Source: Ramlibacter sp.
GTDB taxonomy: Bacteria > Pseudomonadota > Gammaproteobacteria > Burkholderiales > Burkholderiaceae_C
Assembly (NCBI GenBank): GCA_021156245.1
Contig: JAJNBO010000103.1
Location: 1-8,187 of the forward strand
Direction: 5' to 3'
DNA: 8,187 nt
Shown: piece after piece, positions 5,724 through 8,187 of the stretch
How the letters are laid out: every line of letters starts with the position of its first letter
Numbering within the stretch: the stretch's first letter is position 1
Program-made: the position numbers and the translations under genes
The notes under the pieces: model-generated
What the model was told of the DNA's origin: nothing
What the model saw: only the letters and a program-made list of their open reading frames with translations
Database searches by the model: none

Positions 5724-7133
5724 TCACTTGCCGATGCAGAAGCGGCTGAAGATCACGCCGAGCAGGTCGTCGGCGCTGAACTCGCCGGTGATCTCGCTCA
5801 GTGCATTCTGCGCGAGGCGCAGTTCTTCGGCGAGCAGGTCGAGCACCTGGGCGCCCTGGGCGATGTGCGCCGCAGCCTCCATCAGGTGACCGTCGACGCG
5901 GCGCAGCGCGTGCAGGTGGCGCTCGCGCGCGATGAACACGCCTTCGGGCGCGGCTTGCCAGCCGGCGATTTCGAGGAGCTTGTGGCGGAGCTGGTCGAGG
6001 CCGGCTCCGGTCTTTGCACTCAACGTCATTCCCGCGAAGGCGGGAACCCAGGGCTCCCTCTTTTCTTGGAAGCCCTGGGTCCCCGCCTGCGCGGGGATGA
6101 CGGCATCCGCCTTGTTCCAGACGTCCACGACCGGCACAGCACTCGGTAACTTGGCCGAGATCGCGTGGTCCGCCGCGCGGTACTCCTCCGAATCCGCCCG
6201 CGTCAGGTCATGCAGGAACACCACCGCATCCGCCTTCTCGATCTGCCCCCACGCGCGCTCGATGCCGATCTGCTCCACCGTGTCCGCGCCTTCGCGCAGC
6301 CCCGCGGTGTCCACCACGTGCAGCGGCACGCCTTCGATCTGGATGGTCTGGCGGACGATGTCGCGCGTGGTGCCGGGGATCGGCGTGACGATCGCCAGCT
6401 CCGCGCCGGCCAGCGCATTCAGCAGCGAGCTCTTGCCGGCGTTCGGCTGGCCGGCGATGACGACGTTGATGCCTTCGCGCAGCAGCGCACCCTGGTGCGC
6501 GCGCTGCATCACGCGGGCGAGATTCGCCTGCAGGCGCTCCAGTTGTCCGGCCGCGTCCGCCTTCTGCAGGAAGTCGATCTCCTCTTCCGGAAAGTCGAGG
6601 GTCGCCTCCACCAGCATGCGCAGGTGGACCAGCGCATCGCGCAGCGCATGGATCTCGCGCGAGAACTCGCCGGCCAGCGAGCGCGTGGCGCTGCGCGCCG
6701 CCGCTTCCGTGCTGGCGTCGATGAGGTCCGCAATCGCCTCGGCCTGCGCGAGATCCAGCTTGCCGTTCAGGAACGCGCGCTGCGTGAACTCCCCGGGTTC
6801 GGCGACGCGCAGCGACATCGCGACGCCGGCTTCGAGGCAGCGCGCCAGCAGCAGCTGCAGGACGACCGGCCCGCCGTGCGCCTGCAGCTCCAGCACGTCC
6901 TCGCCCGTGTACGAGTTCGGCGCGGGGAAGTGGATCGCCAGGCCCTGGTCGATGGCGCTGCCATCCGCGGCGCGGAGCGGAAGGTAAGTCGCTTCGCGCG
7001 GCTTCAGCGCGCGTCCGCAGACCGCATCGATGATGGTCTGCACGCTCCTGGCCGACACCCGCACGATGCCCACCGCACCGCGCCCGGGCGCGGTGGCGAT
7101 GGCGGCGATGGGCTGGTCGAGGCGGGCGAGCAT
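5724..7133 (-). CDS. mnmE: tRNA uridine-5-carboxymethylaminomethyl(34) synthesis GTPase MnmE (TrmE)
   Basis: MnmE with MnmG makes the 5-carboxymethylaminomethyl group on U34 of certain tRNAs. The 469-residue protein has an N-terminal folate-binding domain ([20 protein letters not shown] at 8-27), a helical domain, and an inserted Ras-like G domain. The G domain shows P-loop GQPNAGKS (228-235), TTRD (255-258), DTAG (275-278), NKAD (340-343) and SAK (372-374). The helical domain resumes after it, and the protein ends with the invariant FCIGK (465-469) containing the catalytic Cys. Residues 344-370, between NKAD and LSAK, read AVIPAQAG...WVPAFAGMT and are encoded by a palindromic repeat inserted in frame. 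The frame is open throughout and all motifs remain, so the protein is probably functional. The gene starts 19 nt after the DUF4870 gene with no clear Shine-Dalgarno. Its order after yidC is the usual proteobacterial one, here with a DUF4870 gene in between. Confidence 0.97.
   Translation of the reverse strand: MLARLDQPIAAIATAPGRGAVGIVRVSARSVQTIIDAVCGRALKPREATYLPLRAADGSAIDQGLAIHFPAPNSYTGEDVLELQAHGGPVVLQLLLARCLEAGVAMSLRVAEPGEFTQRAFLNGKLDLAQAEAIADLIDASTEAAARSATRSLAGEFSREIHALRDALVHLRMLVEATLDFPEEEIDFLQKADAAGQLERLQANLARVMQRAHQGALLREGINVVIAGQPNAGKSSLLNALAGAELAIVTPIPGTTRDIVRQTIQIEGVPLHVVDTAGLREGADTVEQIGIERAWGQIEKADAVVFLHDLTRADSEEYRAADHAISAKLPSAVPVVDVWNKADAVIPAQAGTQGFQEKREPWVPAFAGMTLSAKTGAGLDQLRHKLLEIAGWQAAPEGVFIARERHLHALRRVDGHLMEAAAHIAQGAQVLDLLAEELRLAQNALSEITGEFSADDLLGVIFSRFCIGK
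6024..6103. repeat. Palindromic REP-like element (full copy 2) inside mnmE
   Basis: This 80-bp element starts CGTCATTCCCGCGAAGG and ends CGCGGGGATGACGG. Its arms pair over about 35 nt with few mismatches, around a short AT-richer centre (CTTTTCTTGG region). It is the same family as the copy at 3889-3974. On the minus strand it is translated within MnmE as VIPAQAGTQ...WVPAFAGM, and copies at other sites would encode near-identical peptides in the same frame. Confidence 0.93.
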
Positions 7134-7152
7134 GCGCCGATTGTCGCGCGGG

Positions 7153-7566
7153 TCAGATCTCCCGCTCCTTGAACAGGAAGTACCAGCCCTTGACGGTGCG
7201 GTACAGGAACCACAGCGACAGCAGCAGGAACAGGCAGAAGAACAGGTAGCCGACGAATGCCGTGAAGACGATGCCGACGGTGGAGTCGCTGAACAGGTGG
7301 ACCATGCCGCCCACGACGGCGAGCGCGATGCCTCCGACCAGCAGCGTCACGGCCAGCACGATCCAGAAGGTGCGGACCTGCCAGCGGAAGTGCGAGTGCA
7401 AGTACGTTCCGCGCGCCTGGCCGATGCAGGCGTAGGCCGCGATCAATCCGAAGATGGCCGTGATGCCGGTGGGCAGCACGTACATCAGGTAGATGAAGTG
7501 CGCCATGACCGTGAGGTTGTCGCTGCGGGAGGGGACGGCGCCTTCCAGGGTGGAGGTGGATTCCAT
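7153..7566 (-). CDS. DUF4870-type small inner-membrane protein
   Basis: This 137-residue protein of unknown function has three or four predicted membrane segments, at about 19-47 (possibly two), 66-90 and 96-120. Between the first and second lies [18 protein letters not shown] (51-68), the conserved HFRWQ-R-FW segment of the DUF4870 family. The C-terminus is short and charged (FKEREI). The open frame runs upstream to 7977, but that part is antisense overlap with yidC and repeat DNA; the ATG at 7566 leaves a normal short N-terminus (MESTSTLEG). No purine-rich ribosome binding site precedes it; the 26 nt upstream are pyrimidine-rich, and a GAGAAT 7 nt before the ATG could even be a -10 box for a leaderless transcript (weak). 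It lies between the yidC terminator and mnmE, 19 nt from mnmE, so it is probably co-transcribed with mnmE. Confidence 0.85.
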   Translation of the reverse strand: MESTSTLEGAVPSRSDNLTVMAHFIYLMYVLPTGITAIFGLIAAYACIGQARGTYLHSHFRWQVRTFWIVLAVTLLVGGIALAVVGGMVHLFSDSTVGIVFTAFVGYLFFCLFLLLSLWFLYRTVKGWYFLFKEREI

Positions 7567-7592
7567 GGAGGAGATTCTCGGGGAGGAGGGAC

Positions 7593-7621
7593 AAAAGAAA
7601 AAGCGGCCGGGTGGCCGCTTT
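7593..7621 (-). terminator. Rho-independent terminator downstream of yidC
   Basis: On the minus strand a perfect 9-bp stem AAAGCGGCC / GGCCGCTTT with a 4-nt loop (ACCC) is followed by a T-rich run, TTTTTCTTTT. It lies about 65 nt after the yidC stop codon and before the DUF4870 start, so it should end the yidC transcript. The stem is symmetrical but only the minus strand has the T tract. Confidence 0.85.
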
Positions 7622-7627
7622 CCTTTC

Positions 7628-7662
7628 AAGCCCTGGGTCCCCGCCTCCGCGGGGATGACGGA
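7628..7662. repeat. Half copy (copy 3) of the palindromic REP-like element
   Basis: The sequence CCCTGGGTCCCCGCC...CGCGGGGATGACGG matches the right arm of the two full elements, with its own small hairpin CCCCGC-CTCC-GCGGGG (7639-7654). The left arm is absent; the yidC terminator stem ends 6 nt to its left instead. It is either a truncated element or a single-unit copy, and lies 23 nt from the yidC stop codon. Confidence 0.85.
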
Positions 7663-7685
7663 CAGGAGACCCGGATGACGAAGGA

Positions 7686-8187
7686 CTACTTGAACTTCGG
7701 CAGGTTGAACTCCGGCGGCACGCCCATGCGCACGTTGATCAGCCATTGCTGCGCGATCGACAGCACGTTGTTGGTGATCCAGTACAGCACCAGGCCGGCG
7801 GGGAAGAAGAAGAACATCACGCTGAAGATGAGAGGCATGAACCACATCATCTTGGCCTGCATCGGGTCCGGCGGCACCGGGTTCAGCGCCGTCTGCAGCA
7901 GGGTGGTCAGCGTCATGATCGCCGGCAGGATGAAGTACGGGTCCGGTGTCGACAGGTCGCGGATCCACAGGATCCACGGCGCATTGCGCATCTCCACCGA
8001 CGACAGCAGCACCCAGTACAGCGCGATGAACACGGGGATCTGCACCATGATGGGCAGGCAGCCGCCCAGCGGGTTGACCTTCTCCTCCCGGTAGATGCGC
8101 ATCATCTCCTGCTGCATCTGCTGCGGGTTGTCCTTGTAGCGCTCCCGCATGGCCATGACCTTCGGGTTGATGGCCTTCATCTTGGCC
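7686..8187 (-). CDS. yidC: Membrane protein insertase YidC, C-terminal part (start beyond right edge)
   Basis: YidC inserts and folds inner-membrane proteins, alone or with SecYEG. The visible 166 residues are the conserved C-terminal 60KD_IMP domain. They begin in the cytoplasmic loop ([20 protein letters not shown]), followed by [21 protein letters not shown] leading into a transmembrane helix. Then come [21 protein letters not shown] and a further pair of hydrophobic segments ([20 protein letters not shown] and the [16 protein letters not shown] helix). A short tail ends [10 protein letters not shown]. The N-terminal helix and the large periplasmic domain would lie off the window. The ATG at 8180 is internal, not the start. 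The order yidC then mnmE is the usual one near the replication origin of many proteobacteria. The gene is followed by a half palindromic element and an intrinsic terminator. Confidence 0.97.
   Translation of the reverse strand, partial: AKMKAINPKVMAMRERYKDNPQQMQQEMMRIYREEKVNPLGGCLPIMVQIPVFIALYWVLLSSVEMRNAPWILWIRDLSTPDPYFILPAIMTLTTLLQTALNPVPPDPMQAKMMWFMPLIFSVMFFFFPAGLVLYWITNNVLSIAQQWLINVRMGVPPEFNLPKFK

Noticed and set aside
6024..6103. Palindromic element as evidence that mnmE is a pseudogene
   Set aside because: The frame stays open across the element and all GTPase motifs and the FCIGK terminus are intact.

Overview
The window is GC-rich with tightly packed genes and looks like a betaproteobacterial chromosome, most likely Burkholderiales (Comamonadaceae-like). 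This is inferred from the yidC-mnmE order, codon usage and protein signatures. No rRNA, tRNA or CRISPR array was seen.

Right side (about 5.7-8.2 kb, all minus strand): the C-terminal part of the membrane insertase yidC, its intrinsic terminator with a half copy of a palindromic repeat, a small DUF4870-type membrane protein, and the tRNA-modification GTPase mnmE. A full palindromic repeat lies in frame inside mnmE, between the G4 and G5 motifs of the G domain, and adds a peptide to this otherwise conserved protein.

Middle (3.98-5.72 kb, minus strand): an intradiol ring-cleavage dioxygenase begins 7 nt after the mnmE stop. It overlaps by 4 nt a HpaH/HpcG-type 2-oxo-alkenedioate hydratase, so the two are probably translationally coupled. 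A second full palindromic repeat fills almost the whole gap between this pair and a convergent TetR-family regulator gene.

Left side (1-3.9 kb): the TetR regulator (plus strand) is divergent from a minus-strand operon encoding an alpha/beta hydrolase and two related metal-dependent amidohydrolases. A TGAGAC-ACGC-GTCTCA palindrome and an extra half-site lie between regulator and operon and are a likely operator. The first amidohydrolase is intact. The second, which runs off the left edge, has lost about 53 codons and its reading frame, so it is a pseudogene or an assembly error.

Taken together, hydrolases (amide/lactone or ester opening), an aromatic ring-cleavage dioxygenase and a hydratase next to a TetR regulator suggest part of a catabolic island for an aromatic compound beside the conserved yidC-mnmE locus. 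The substrate cannot be told from the sequence. An intradiol dioxygenase paired with a meta-pathway-type hydratase is not a textbook combination.
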